A DNA stretch of 64,000 nucleotides from the NCBI RefSeq assembly GCF_001675165.1, contig NZ_LROS01000011.1, positions 124,001-188,000 of the forward strand. Direction: 5' to 3'. The number at the start of each line of letters is the position of its first letter. The first letter of the stretch is position 1. The position numbers and the translations under genes are program-made. A model generated the notes under the pieces. It searched no databases. It saw nothing but the letters and a program-made list of their open reading frames with translations, and was not told where the DNA came from. Below, piece after piece: positions 18,308 to 27,843 of the stretch. The stretch comes from Clostridium ragsdalei P11 (lineage in GTDB: Bacteria > Bacillota > Clostridia > Clostridiales > Clostridiaceae).

Positions 18308-19642
18308 TTATTCCACCTCACTGTTTTCATTTATAATCTGTATTAAATCATTTCCTGTATAATCACATACCAGTATGTTTCTACTTAAAGTTTTTTCTAA
18401 TTCATCTAAAGTTATATCATCTAAAAACACCCTTTTATCTGAATTTGAAAGTTCATATCCTTTTCTAAGCATACATTCTGGTATTACTATGTTTTTTCCT
18501 AATGTCTTATATTCTAATTGTTCCATTATATCTCTTGCCGTAATAAGCCCAGACACAGTTATAGTATGGCCAAAAAAATTATTTATTATTTTTTTTACAT
18601 CAATTATTATATCTGGACTGTTTTCCATTATTTTTTCTGCTGCATCTTTTATTTCATTATAGGCTAACTCCCCAGTTAAAAATGTAAACGACCCTCGTGC
18701 ACCTTTATTTAAACTTTTAAGATGACTTGAGATATTATCCCTAAAAAGTCTTACCATGCCCACACCATCTTCCAACTGGCTGTAATTTTCATAAAAATCA
18801 GAGTTTGGAATCTCAGTTTCAGAAACAAGATAAAATTCATCAGATAATCTTACAAAAGGAACTCCTATTTCTTCTATATATTTACGCTGCAATTCTTCTG
18901 CAATCTTTAATTGGTTAGATGCAGAATTTTTATCGTATCTAGATAATTTAAAAAGGTTCTGCCTGTACTTTGTAATTCCCACAGGAACTACTGCCGCATT
19001 TGTGACTCCAGGATATAATCTATACAAATCCTCTACAGTTCTTTTAAATTCTGCTCCATCATTTATACCCGGACATAATACTATCTGACAATTTATTTTT
19101 ATACCATTTTGGGTAAGTCTTTTTAATAATGTATATATATTGCCAGCAAATTTGTTATTTATCATTTTAATTCTAAGATCTGGATTAGTAGTATGTACAG
19201 ATACATTTATAGGACTTATCCTATATTTAATTATTCTATCTATGTCCTCATCATTCATATTAGTAAGTGTCACAAAGTTTCCTTGAAGGAATGCCAATCT
19301 TGAGTCATCATCTTTAAAATAAAGGGTATCTCTCATTCCTTTTGGCATCTGATCTATAAAACAAAATATGCATTTATTATGGCAACTTTTAGGTTTATCA
19401 ATAATAGGTTCCTCAAATTCCAATCCCAGTTCTTCATCATATTCCTTTTCTATCTCTAAATCCCACACTTCTCCACTTTGCTTTTCTATTTCAACTTTAA
19501 TATACTCATCGCTTATCAAAAATTTATAATCTATAATATCCTTGACTTTCTCTCCATTAATAGATAAAAGACAATCTCCCTTTTCTATTCCCATTTCCTC
19601 AGCAATGCTTTCAAATTTAATTGCTTTTATTTTATTTCCCAT
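18308..19642 (-). CDS. DUF512 radical-SAM/PDZ protein
   Basis: The 444-residue protein combines an N-terminal PDZ-like segment (about 1-70, with GIEKGDCLLSINGEKVKD), an iron-sulfur cluster motif CHNKCIFCF near 87-95 typical of radical SAM enzymes, and a C-terminal DUF512 domain. The family is widespread in clostridia next to der. Its substrate is not known to me. The ATG has a GGGAG site. A protein of this kind probably acts in the cytosol on an unknown small molecule or macromolecule. Confidence 0.85.
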   Translation of the reverse strand: MGNKIKAIKFESIAEEMGIEKGDCLLSINGEKVKDIIDYKFLISDEYIKVEIEKQSGEVWDLEIEKEYDEELGLEFEEPIIDKPKSCHNKCIFCFIDQMPKGMRDTLYFKDDDSRLAFLQGNFVTLTNMNDEDIDRIIKYRISPINVSVHTTNPDLRIKMINNKFAGNIYTLLKRLTQNGIKINCQIVLCPGINDGAEFKRTVEDLYRLYPGVTNAAVVPVGITKYRQNLFKLSRYDKNSASNQLKIAEELQRKYIEEIGVPFVRLSDEFYLVSETEIPNSDFYENYSQLEDGVGMVRLFRDNISSHLKSLNKGARGSFTFLTGELAYNEIKDAAEKIMENSPDIIIDVKKIINNFFGHTITVSGLITARDIMEQLEYKTLGKNIVIPECMLRKGYELSNSDKRVFLDDITLDELEKTLSRNILVCDYTGNDLIQIINENSEVE

Positions 19643-19775
19643 TTATACAACTCCCGAATAAAATTTATGATATGACACTTTTAATCTATTGGGTTACAAT
19701 ATTGAACTCTAGATACTTTAACATACATTTAGAATATAACCTAATATGCATATTTAGTCAATTATTAAACTTTTT

Positions 19776-19813
19776 AAATAAAAAATCTCCCTAAATTAAT
19801 AGAAGAGATTTTG
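19776..19813 (-). terminator. Terminator of the DUF47-pit operon
   Basis: An AAAATCTC/GAGATTTT stem with a 15-nt loop lies 8 nt past the pit stop. In the minus direction it ends in TTTTTTATTT. Confidence 0.75.
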
Positions 19814-19819
19814 TTAAAA

Positions 19820-20815
19820 TTATAGTAAATTTATTAAAAACAATATAATTCCTGAAATAACAGCACAACTTGGTATGGTAAATACCCAGGTTATAACTAT
19901 ATCTTTAACTACAGACCACCTAACTGCTGAAAGTCTTTTAGCTGAACCAACTCCCATTATAGCTGAATTTATTATATGAGTTGTGCTAACAGGTGCCTGA
20001 AACATAGTAGCCGTTAGTATTACCGCAGAAGACCCCATTTCCGCTGCAAAACCATTTACAGGCACTATTTTAGCCATTTTAGAACCCATGGTTTTAATTA
20101 TCCTTTTTCCTCCCATTGCAGTTCCACATGCCATAGCAAGTGCACAGGTTATTTTTACCCATGTAGGTACTGAAAATTCTTTTATAAACCCAGCACTTAC
20201 AAGAGTCATAGTTATAACCCCCATAGTTTTTTGAGCATCATTTTCACCATGATTTAAAGCTAAAAACATGGTAGAAAAGATTTCAGCTTTTGAAAATATC
20301 TTTGTTACAGTAGAAGGCCTCGTATTTACTAGAAATGCTTTTATTATATTCATAATAATAAATCCCACTATAAATCCTATTACTGGCGACAATATGAGCC
20401 ACAAAATAACTTTCCAAAAAAGAGTTGACCAATTGACAATTAGAAATGTACCCTTATATATAATTGCTGATCCTACTATTCCTCCTACAAGGGCATGGGA
20501 AGAACTACTAGGTATTCCGAAATACCAAGTTATTAAGTTCCATATTATAGCTCCAATGAGGGCTGCTATAATTACTTCCTGAGTTATGTTATTAGGATCA
20601 ACTATACCTTTTCCCACAGTTTCCGCGACTGAAACGCTTAAAAAAGCACCTGCAAAATTTAAAACTGCAGAAATTACAACAGCCTGCCTTAAAGATAAAG
20701 ACCTTGTAGATACAGCACAGGCTATAGCATTAGCACTATCATGAAAACCATTAATAACATCAAATATAACTGCAATTACAACTATTAAAATAGTTATTAC
20801 TAAAGTACTAGGCAT
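19820..20815 (-). CDS. pit: Low-affinity inorganic phosphate transporter (PiT family)
   Basis: Pit couples inward phosphate transport to a cation gradient. The 331-residue protein has about ten hydrophobic segments and the duplicated PiT signatures: DVINGFHDSANAIA near residues 20-33 and LNHGENDAQKTMG near 190-202. The start overlaps the end of the DUF47 gene by 8 nt. A terminator follows at 19776-19813. Confidence 0.95.
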   Translation of the reverse strand: MPSTLVITILIVVIAVIFDVINGFHDSANAIACAVSTRSLSLRQAVVISAVLNFAGAFLSVSVAETVGKGIVDPNNITQEVIIAALIGAIIWNLITWYFGIPSSSSHALVGGIVGSAIIYKGTFLIVNWSTLFWKVILWLILSPVIGFIVGFIIMNIIKAFLVNTRPSTVTKIFSKAEIFSTMFLALNHGENDAQKTMGVITMTLVSAGFIKEFSVPTWVKITCALAMACGTAMGGKRIIKTMGSKMAKIVPVNGFAAEMGSSAVILTATMFQAPVSTTHIINSAIMGVGSAKRLSAVRWSVVKDIVITWVFTIPSCAVISGIILFLINLL

Positions 20816-21431
20816 TTTTCATTACTACTCCTTCAATAACATTAGCTAAATCCTCACAAGCATCTAAAGTATCCTCAAGATATTGATATATTTCTCTCCA
20901 TTTTATAACATCTATAACTTCTATGTCTTTTCTAAATATATCACCAATAGCTTTTCTTGAAACTACATCTCCCTCTTCTTCTATCCTATTTACTTCTATT
21001 ATTTTCTTTGATAACTGTTTACTTGTCTTCATATTTTTTAATTCTTCCATTATAATGATAAGTTCCTTGCAACACTGAACTATCATTTTGCTTAATGAAA
21101 TAGCATCTTCCGTGCATTCATTTACATTAAACATAACAAATCTACTAGCTGTAGATTCCATATAATCAATAATATTATCCATGTCGTTTGCTATTGCATA
21201 TATATCTTCCCTATCAATTGGGGTAATAAATGTCTTATTTAGCTGTTCCAATATCTCATGCTGTTTTTTATCTCCTTCATGTTCCACCTCTTTTAATTTT
21301 TTTAAATTTTCTTCTGAATTTTCCAAGTTATTTAAAAAATCTAACAACAATTTTGCTTCTGTATAGGCAATATTTGCAGTTTGCACAAAGAACTCATAGA
21401 ATTTGTCTTCTTTTGGAGTAAAAGCAAACAT
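20808..21431 (-). CDS. DUF47 (PhoU-like) phosphate transport accessory protein
   Basis: This 207-residue, almost wholly helical protein has paired PhoU-like acidic motifs (EVEHEGDKKQHEI near 47-59 and NRIEEEGDVVSRKA near 147-160). DUF47 proteins are encoded with PiT transporters and are thought to modulate their activity through metal-binding helical bundles. Overlap with pit supports a joint role. The ATG follows GGGAGGG. Confidence 0.9.
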   Translation of the reverse strand: MFAFTPKEDKFYEFFVQTANIAYTEAKLLLDFLNNLENSEENLKKLKEVEHEGDKKQHEILEQLNKTFITPIDREDIYAIANDMDNIIDYMESTASRFVMFNVNECTEDAISLSKMIVQCCKELIIIMEELKNMKTSKQLSKKIIEVNRIEEEGDVVSRKAIGDIFRKDIEVIDVIKWREIYQYLEDTLDACEDLANVIEGVVMKNA

Positions 21432-21714
21432 TATATCCCTCCCTATTATTGAAAATATATATTTTCGACCTTATAAAGTATAACATATAATTAACTAAAA
21501 TTAAATACAAAATTAACCTCTATATTATATGCGAATATACGATTAATATGCTAACTAAATGCATGAACTATACCATTTTAATATATTACATGACATTAAA
21601 AATTAAAAATAATTAAAAATTCTACAAGAATTTACTGATAGCTTAATTTACACCAAAGGCTAATATTTTGCAAAATAAATGCACCTAGTTTCCTAAGTGC
21701 ACTGCTAAATATAT
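21432..21714. other. Intergenic interval between the Pst and Pit operons
   Basis: About 280 AT-rich bases separate phoU from the DUF47-pit operon. Apart from the phoU terminator I see no gene. The promoter of the Pit operon should lie here. Confidence 0.6.
21670..21701 (-). terminator. Terminator of the pst-phoU operon
   Basis: The minus-strand RNA forms a 9-bp stem (TGCACTTAG with CTAGGTGCA, one G-U pair) closed by a GAAA tetraloop. TTTATTTTG follows. It lies just past the phoU stop. Confidence 0.85.
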
Positions 21715-22371
21715 TTATTCATTTAAATCTTTTTGTTCTCCTGTAACTAAATATATGGCCTCTTCACATATATTAGTTACGTGATCTGCTATTCTTTCTA
21801 AATATTTGCATACAAATAACAATTGGGCAAATTGATTTATCTTGCTTTTATCTTTATTCATCAATTCCAGCATTTCTTTAAATACACTTTTATATAATTT
21901 ATCTACCTCATCATCCATTTTGCAAACTTCATACGCTTCTTCCACGTTTCTGTCCACATAAGCATCTAATGCCCTCTTTATCATCTTATTTATTATCTCA
22001 GCCATTTGAGGTATATATATAAGCTTTCTTTCATACTTTTCACTTTCCAGTCTCAATGTAACTTTCGCTATGTCTACAGCATGATCAGCTATTCTTTCCA
22101 GGTCAGTTACTAATTTAGATGTAGTAAATATTATCCTCAAATCCGTAGCAATAGGTTGTTCTCTTGCTGTCAATCTTATACACTTATTTTCTATTTCTTT
22201 CTGCAAATCATCTACTAAATCGTCATTTTTTATAGTTTGTTTTGCAATCTTTACATCTTGATTAACTAAAGCTTCTATACATTGATGAATTTGCTTTTCA
22301 ACTACACTTCCCATCCTAAGTACATCATTATGCATTTCCGATAATTCATAATCAAATTTACTTCTCGGCAC
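21715..22371 (-). CDS. phoU: Phosphate signalling regulator PhoU
   Basis: PhoU links the Pst transporter to the PhoR kinase and represses phosphate uptake when phosphate is plentiful. The 218 residues form two three-helix PhoU repeats, with ERIADHAVDIA near 90-100 and ERIADHVTNICEEA near 192-205. The start is GTG at 22369-22371 with AGAGGTGA 4 nt upstream. It is the last gene of the pst operon and is followed by a strong terminator. Confidence 0.96.
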   Translation of the reverse strand: MPRSKFDYELSEMHNDVLRMGSVVEKQIHQCIEALVNQDVKIAKQTIKNDDLVDDLQKEIENKCIRLTAREQPIATDLRIIFTTSKLVTDLERIADHAVDIAKVTLRLESEKYERKLIYIPQMAEIINKMIKRALDAYVDRNVEEAYEVCKMDDEVDKLYKSVFKEMLELMNKDKSKINQFAQLLFVCKYLERIADHVTNICEEAIYLVTGEQKDLNE

Positions 22372-22421
22372 AATATCACCTCTCTTAAATATAATATATA
22401 CTTTTATTTTAAAATTATAGT

Positions 22422-23171
22422 TTAGCCAAATCTTCCTGTAATATAATCCTCTGTTCTTTTATCTTTAGGTTTATAAAAAATATTTTCTGTTTTTTGTGCT
22501 TCTATAACTTCTCCATTTAGGAAAAAAGCAGTATAATCTGATATTCTACCAGCTTGTTGCATATTATGCGTAACTATTATTATAGTATATTTTTTCTTTA
22601 ATACATCCATTAATTCTTCTATTTTTAATGTAGATATAGGATCTAATGCAGAAGTAGGTTCATCCATAAGAAGCACCTCTGGTTCTACTGCAAGAGTTCT
22701 TGCTATACACAATCTTTGCTGCTGACCACCAGAAAGCCCTAGTGCACTTTTATTTAACCTATCTTTAATTTCATCCCAAATGGCTGCCCCTTTTAAACTA
22801 TTTTCAACTAATTCATCCAATTTACTTTTGTCCTTTATACCATGTATTCTAGGTCCATATGATACATTGTCATATATTGACATAGGAAATGGATTAGGGC
22901 TTTGAAATACCATTCCAACTCTTTTTCTCAAATCTATTACATCATAATCCTTATATATGTCCTTGTCTTCAAAAAACACTTTTCCCTCTATCTTGACTGA
23001 ATCTATTAAGTCATTCATTCTATTTAAAGTTCTCAAAAACGTAGATTTTCCACATCCGGAAGGTCCTATTAATGCTGTAACAGAGTTTTTTTCTACATTC
23101 AAACTTACTTTTTTAAGAGCCTGAGTAGACCCATAATACAAATCAAGATCTTTAGTATATATTATATCCAT
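22422..23171 (-). CDS. pstB: Phosphate ABC transporter ATPase
   Basis: PstB powers high-affinity phosphate import. The protein shows Walker [10 protein letters not shown], the ABC signature LSGGQQQR, Walker [12 protein letters not shown] and the H-loop VTHN. The 249-residue form begins at the ATG at 23169-23171, 7 nt after GGAGG; a TTG one codon earlier is also open. It lies 12 nt downstream of pstA. Confidence 0.97.
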   Translation of the reverse strand: MDIIYTKDLDLYYGSTQALKKVSLNVEKNSVTALIGPSGCGKSTFLRTLNRMNDLIDSVKIEGKVFFEDKDIYKDYDVIDLRKRVGMVFQSPNPFPMSIYDNVSYGPRIHGIKDKSKLDELVENSLKGAAIWDEIKDRLNKSALGLSGGQQQRLCIARTLAVEPEVLLMDEPTSALDPISTLKIEELMDVLKKKYTIIIVTHNMQQAGRISDYTAFFLNGEVIEAQKTENIFYKPKDKRTEDYITGRFG

Positions 23172-23183
23172 CAACTTTCCTCC

Positions 23184-24071
23184 TTATTTTTTACCAGTAT
23201 AGGATTCATATATCTTTCTTCCAAGTACTCTGGCTAAAAAATTAAACAATAATACCATAATTACCAAAACTGCAGAAGCCTTATTAGCTATTTGTGCCGC
23301 ATCTGGTACCATTCCCTCAGAATTTAACTTCCATATATATACTGCTATGGTTTCTGCAGGTCTCATTAAGCTAAAAGCAGAACCATTGTCAATCAAACTT
23401 ACATAGGAAAAATTTAATTTAGGTGCACTCATTCCTGCTGTATATAGAAGTGCTGCTGCCTCTCCAAATATTCTTCCTGCTGCAAGTATTATACCTGTCA
23501 ATATTTGTGGTATTGCCGAAGGAAGAACTACTTTTGATATAGTCTGCCATCTAGTTGCCCCAAGTCCAAGACTAGCTTCTTTTACAGGAATTGATGCTAT
23601 CCTTACAGCATTTTCACTTACCCTAGTTAAAGCTGGCAAATTCAATATAGATATGGCTAGTGCCCCTGATAATAGCGTAAATCCCCAACCGGTCATATTT
23701 ACAAATATGAGGAGCCCAAACAATCCTACTACAATAGAAGGCAAAGAAGACATGGTTTCTATGCACAATCTTATCATATTTAAAAGCTTTCCTTCTCTAG
23801 CATACTCTGCTAAGTATATTCCCCCTCCTATGCCAAAGGGAACACTTATAATAAGTGCAACTATTAACATGTAAAAGGAATTAAAAAGCTGAGGTCCTAT
23901 ACCTCCTCCTGCTTCTCCAAATTTTGCACTTCCAAATAAAAACGATGGTTTAAAAAATCCTATGCCCTTAAACAATATATATCCTATCAAAGCTACCAAA
24001 AGAGCTACTATAAAAACAGTTACTGCATAAAAGACTCCAGTCCAAATTTTATCTTTAACTTTAGCATCCAT
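23184..24071 (-). CDS. pstA: Phosphate ABC transporter permease PstA
   Basis: PstA is one of the two membrane permeases of the Pst complex. The 295-residue protein has about six hydrophobic segments and the cytoplasmic EAA loop KEASLGLGATRWQTISKVVLP near 165-184, which contacts PstB. Its ATG shares one base with the pstC stop (TAATG), so synthesis is coupled. Confidence 0.96.
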   Translation of the reverse strand: MDAKVKDKIWTGVFYAVTVFIVALLVALIGYILFKGIGFFKPSFLFGSAKFGEAGGGIGPQLFNSFYMLIVALIISVPFGIGGGIYLAEYAREGKLLNMIRLCIETMSSLPSIVVGLFGLLIFVNMTGWGFTLLSGALAISILNLPALTRVSENAVRIASIPVKEASLGLGATRWQTISKVVLPSAIPQILTGIILAAGRIFGEAAALLYTAGMSAPKLNFSYVSLIDNGSAFSLMRPAETIAVYIWKLNSEGMVPDAAQIANKASAVLVIMVLLFNFLARVLGRKIYESYTGKK

Positions 24072-24964
24072 TATTTCATTTCACTCCTTTTTTCAATAGC
24101 TCTTATTATTATAATAAATATAAAAGAAATTATTAAAAGAAATAGTGCTAGAGACCATAATGCGTCATTCCATGCAGTTCCAGATACCGTATTTCCCATA
24201 TCCATAGTCAAAACGCTGGTGAGTGTGGATGTAGGACTCAATAAACTTTTAGGGAATTTCACTGTATTTCCTATTACCATTTGCACTGCAAGAGCTTCTC
24301 CAAAAGCTCTTGCAAGACCTAATACTACTCCAGTCAATATACCGCTTTTAGCAGATGGAATTATCACTCTGCTTATAGTCTGCCATCTAGTGGCACCAAG
24401 TCCATAAGATGCTTCCATATAATTTTTAGGAATAGTTTTTACAGCATCTGCAGATATGCTTGCTATAGTAGGTAAAATCATTATACTTAAAACCAATATA
24501 CCTGCAATTAAGCTAAAACCAATTCCTCCAAAACCTCTCTTCAAAAATGGAAGAAGCACACTAAATCCTACCCACCCATATACAACTGAAGGTATACCTA
24601 CAAATAATTCTAGAGAAGGTTGTAATATCTTAGAACCTACCTTAGGAGATATATAATGCATAAATACAGCAAGTGCTATACCTATAGGTGCACTTATTAT
24701 AACTGCTCCTACAGAAACAAGTATAGATCCTACGAAAAATATAGCTGCCCCAAGTTTTGGATTGCTGCTGTCAGGAGCCCAATTAGAAGTAAATAAAAAT
24801 TCAGTTATAGGATATCTCCATTTTATAAATGTATTTATGCCTTTTGAAGCTATAAAAATTATTATGCTAAGCGTAAGAACTATAATAATTAGTCCACAAA
24901 GTGTGGCAAATCCTCTTCCTATATACTCATTTTTCAGTTTATTCCAAAATAACTTTTTTTCCAT
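24071..24964 (-). CDS. pstC: Phosphate ABC transporter permease PstC
   Basis: PstC is the second Pst permease, with about six membrane helices and an EAA loop (MEASYGLGATRWQTISRV) near the middle. I start at the ATG at 24962-24964, which has a GAGGT site 8 nt upstream and gives MEKKLFWNKLKNEYIGRG. The open frame extends 27 codons upstream, but those codons run through the intergenic stem-loop at 24988-25025 and are unlikely to be translated. Confidence 0.94.
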   Translation of the reverse strand: MEKKLFWNKLKNEYIGRGFATLCGLIIIVLTLSIIIFIASKGINTFIKWRYPITEFLFTSNWAPDSSNPKLGAAIFFVGSILVSVGAVIISAPIGIALAVFMHYISPKVGSKILQPSLELFVGIPSVVYGWVGFSVLLPFLKRGFGGIGFSLIAGILVLSIMILPTIASISADAVKTIPKNYMEASYGLGATRWQTISRVIIPSAKSGILTGVVLGLARAFGEALAVQMVIGNTVKFPKSLLSPTSTLTSVLTMDMGNTVSGTAWNDALWSLALFLLIISFIFIIIIRAIEKRSEMK

Positions 24965-24987
24965 ATTCACCGACCTCAAATTTATAT

Positions 24988-25025
24988 TTTTAATGGCTGA
25001 CTGCTTTTGCAGCCAGCCATTAAAA
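24988..25025 (-). promoter_or_regulatory. Stem-loop between pstS and pstC
   Basis: A perfect 12-bp stem (TTTTAATGGCTG with CAGCCATTAAAA), one mismatch, then a CTGC/GCAG inner stem with a four-base loop starts 10 nt past the pstS stop. In the minus direction no T-tract follows the stem, so it looks more like an mRNA-end stabiliser or partial attenuator than a full terminator. Confidence 0.75.
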
Positions 25026-25034
25026 TTTTCCAAA

Positions 25035-25937
25035 TTATTTTTCATTCATATCACTCATTGGTATATATCCAAGTTTTTTTATAGTATCTTTATTTTCATT
25101 GCTAAGTACGTAATCTATATATGTTTTTGCCAGTCCTTTTGCTTCTCCCTTTGTATACATATGCTCAAAGGACCAGAAGGGATACTTTTTAGAAGTTATA
25201 TTGTTTGTTGAAGCTTCAACACCTTCTATTTTTAAAGTTTTAACATTATTTTTTGCTGATCCTGTTAAATAGGAAAGGGCTAAATAGCTTATGGAACCTT
25301 GAGTAGTCTTGATTGAATTTTCTACATTTCCATTAGAATCTTGAGTTGTTCCAAGTCCTTCCTTTTCATCTTTTCCGCCCATTACAGTATCTTTAAATGT
25401 AGCCCTTGTACCAGATGACTTGGTTCTATTTATTACATTTATCTTAATGTCATCTCCACCTACATCCTTCCAATTAGTAATTTCTCCTGTAAATATTTTT
25501 TGTATTTGATCTTTTGTTAGAGAATCTACTTTAACACTAGGATTTACTACTACTGCAAATCCTATTGCACATACTTTATGATCTACTAACTGCTTTGCCT
25601 TATCTGCATCTAATTTTGATTCTGCTGTTACATCAGAATTTCCTATATCAGCCGTACCTTGAAGTGCTAGATTTAATCCTGTACCACTTCCTCCACCTTG
25701 AACATTAATAGTTGCCTTTGTATTTTTTTCAGAAAATGTCTTTCCAATTTGATCTGCTAAAGGCTGAAGTGCAGTGGATCCTGCTAATGTTATAGCTCCT
25801 GATACTTCCTGTTTAGATCCTTCTGATGTACTTCCTGAACTATTTTGATTTTTGCTTCCACCGCATCCAACAAATGCTCCTGCAACTACGGTAATAGTTA
25901 TCGCTGCTACAAGAGCTCTTAAGCCTTTTTTCTTCAT
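25035..25937 (-). CDS. pstS: Phosphate-binding lipoprotein PstS
   Basis: PstS captures phosphate outside the membrane and delivers it to PstCA. The 300-residue protein has a lipoprotein signal with the lipobox AFVGC (lipidated Cys25), a Ser/Gly linker, then the phosphate-binding SGSTALQPLA-type (AGSTALQPLA), GGGSGTGLN and NRTKSSGTRATF motifs. The ATG follows AAGGAGG. A stem-loop right after the stop may favour high PstS expression relative to the membrane components. Confidence 0.96.
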   Translation of the reverse strand: MKKKGLRALVAAITITVVAGAFVGCGGSKNQNSSGSTSEGSKQEVSGAITLAGSTALQPLADQIGKTFSEKNTKATINVQGGGSGTGLNLALQGTADIGNSDVTAESKLDADKAKQLVDHKVCAIGFAVVVNPSVKVDSLTKDQIQKIFTGEITNWKDVGGDDIKINVINRTKSSGTRATFKDTVMGGKDEKEGLGTTQDSNGNVENSIKTTQGSISYLALSYLTGSAKNNVKTLKIEGVEASTNNITSKKYPFWSFEHMYTKGEAKGLAKTYIDYVLSNENKDTIKKLGYIPMSDMNEK

Positions 25938-26003
25938 AATATTAGACCTCCTTAAAATTTGATCCCTAACAATGTGTTTTTATGAAATACTTAATTACTA
26001 CAA

Positions 26004-26097
26004 TGTTTATAATATCCCTCAAAGGTTACTCCTTTATTACATTCATGTTAATTAAAATTAACATCCATACTTATTTTTTAAGTACAGATGTTAATTC
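26004..26097 (-). promoter_or_regulatory. Possible Pho-box region upstream of pstS
   Basis: On the minus strand, TTAACAT elements occur at 26089-26095 and 26044-26050, with a TTAATTT half-site 10 nt before the second, and a TATTAT/TATAAA stretch downstream near 26005-26010. PhoP/PhoB-family regulators bind TTAACA-like direct repeats, so this may be an internal PhoB-controlled promoter for pstS. Spacing of the repeats is not fully regular. Confidence 0.45.
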
Positions 26098-26106
26098 ATT
26101 GCTTAA

Positions 26107-27831
26107 CTATATATTTTCATTTTTACTATTAGCATCTAGAGGGATTTTAACTGTAAATTTACTCCCCTTTCCAACTTCACTTTGGAGGTCTATAGTTCCA
26201 CTAAGTCCTATAACTATGTGTTTTACTATAGCAAGTCCTAGTCCTATTCCACCCTGGCTTCTGGATCTAGCTTTATCCACTCTATAAAATCTTTCAAAAA
26301 GCCTATTTTGATGTTCTTCTGAAATTCCTACACCGTTGTCCTCTACCCATAGAACGCAATTATTGCCTTGAAGCATTGTTCCAACTTTTATCGTGCCACC
26401 ATCATTGGTATATTTTATTGAATTGTCCATGAGGTTTATTACCATTTGCTTAAATCTATCTGCATCAGCCCATATGCTAGGTACTTTATCTCCTATTTTT
26501 TCTATCTTAATATTCTTTTTATCTGCTGCAGTTTTCATCATATAACATACATCTTTTATTATGTCATCTATTTTTACTTTTCCTAAGTTATCTATACTAT
26601 TGCTTTCTATATGAGAAAGAGTTAATATGTCATTTATTAACCTGGTAAGCCTGTCTGCTTCATCGTTTATTATATTTAAAAATCTATTTTTATTTTCAGC
26701 ATCATCTACATACTTTAAAGTTTCTGCAAATCCTTTTATGGAAGTAAGTGGAGTTTTTAATTCATGAGAAACATTAGCTACAAATTGAGACCTCATATTT
26801 TCCAACTTTTTTATATCCGTTATATCTTGAATTACTGCCACTTTACCTATTTTTTTACTGCTATTTATAATATAGGCTGTTTTTATCCTTAATTCTCTCT
26901 CTCTTGGCCATAGTATTTTGATTTCTCTGTAGTCATCCTCCATACTTTTAAATATATCTTCTAGTTCAAAATCCCTTATATTATCTATCAAACTTTCACC
27001 CATTATATCTTTTTTTATACCAAATATCTTTTTTGCATAGGGATTTATCATTATAATATTGTACTTAATATCAACAGCTATTACACCACTGTCCATACTT
27101 TTAAGTATTGCCTCTAGTTTGTTTTGCTTATCTAGAGAATCCTTTAGGGTACTTTGAAGAGCATCTGCCATATAATTAAATGTATTTGCCAATTCCCCTA
27201 TTTCATCTTTAGAATTAATTCTCACTCTCTTATCCAATTCTCCACTTGCTATACTAGCTGTAGTATACTGAAGCTTTTTTATAGGGCCTACTATGGACTT
27301 TGAAAGCTTTAAGGCAAATACTATAGAAACAAGTATGGAAAAAAGGGTTATAATTATATAATATTTAAAATAATTATCCTCAAATCCCTTAATTGTCTGC
27401 ATGGTAAATGCACTTCTTACTACATATCCATCTTTAAATATAGTGGCAAAATAAAGTGTTTTTTTACCCGTAGTATCACTCACTCTTATATCATAACCAG
27501 TCCCACTTTTTCTTGCTTCTTGAATTTCCTTTCTGTGATTGTGATTATTCATATCCTTTTCTACTGCCACAGAATCACTTATTACTTTGCCATTCCTATC
27601 TATTAAAGTTTCTCTTATAAGTTTATTTTCAAATTGCTTTTTAAAAAAACTTCCCCTGTTATCTATCTTTTCATTTTTCAGTACATTTATTATAATCTGG
27701 TTATTCACTTTTAAAGTTTGTTTCATGTTCTCAATGTATTCATGATTTTCAATTACTATAAATAATATAGTTGTTATAACCATATTAAATATAAGAGTAC
27801 AAAGCATGGAAACCGTTAATCTTTTTTTCAT
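26107..27831 (-). CDS. phoR: Phosphate-responsive sensor histidine kinase PhoR-like
   Basis: The protein is a membrane sensor kinase with an N-terminal helix (about 5-27), an extracellular region, a second helix (about 157-178), a HAMP segment, a PAS domain (about 240-350), the phospho-acceptor motif VSHELKTPLTS and an HATPase domain (DNSIKYT, GVGISE, GIGLGLAIV). The start is ATG at 27829-27831 with GGTGA 5 nt upstream; a TTG four codons earlier is open but lacks a site. The PhoR assignment rests on its position between phoB and pstS; by sequence alone WalK-type function is possible. Confidence 0.88.
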   Translation of the reverse strand: MKKRLTVSMLCTLIFNMVITTILFIVIENHEYIENMKQTLKVNNQIIINVLKNEKIDNRGSFFKKQFENKLIRETLIDRNGKVISDSVAVEKDMNNHNHRKEIQEARKSGTGYDIRVSDTTGKKTLYFATIFKDGYVVRSAFTMQTIKGFEDNYFKYYIIITLFSILVSIVFALKLSKSIVGPIKKLQYTTASIASGELDKRVRINSKDEIGELANTFNYMADALQSTLKDSLDKQNKLEAILKSMDSGVIAVDIKYNIIMINPYAKKIFGIKKDIMGESLIDNIRDFELEDIFKSMEDDYREIKILWPRERELRIKTAYIINSSKKIGKVAVIQDITDIKKLENMRSQFVANVSHELKTPLTSIKGFAETLKYVDDAENKNRFLNIINDEADRLTRLINDILTLSHIESNSIDNLGKVKIDDIIKDVCYMMKTAADKKNIKIEKIGDKVPSIWADADRFKQMVINLMDNSIKYTNDGGTIKVGTMLQGNNCVLWVEDNGVGISEEHQNRLFERFYRVDKARSRSQGGIGLGLAIVKHIVIGLSGTIDLQSEVGKGSKFTVKIPLDANSKNENI

Positions 27832-27843
27832 TTTTATCACCAA

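Noticed and set aside
24965-25045. 27-codon N-terminal extension of PstC
   Set aside because: It would be translated from the intergenic stem-loop without a ribosome-binding site, while the ATG at 24964 has a good one.
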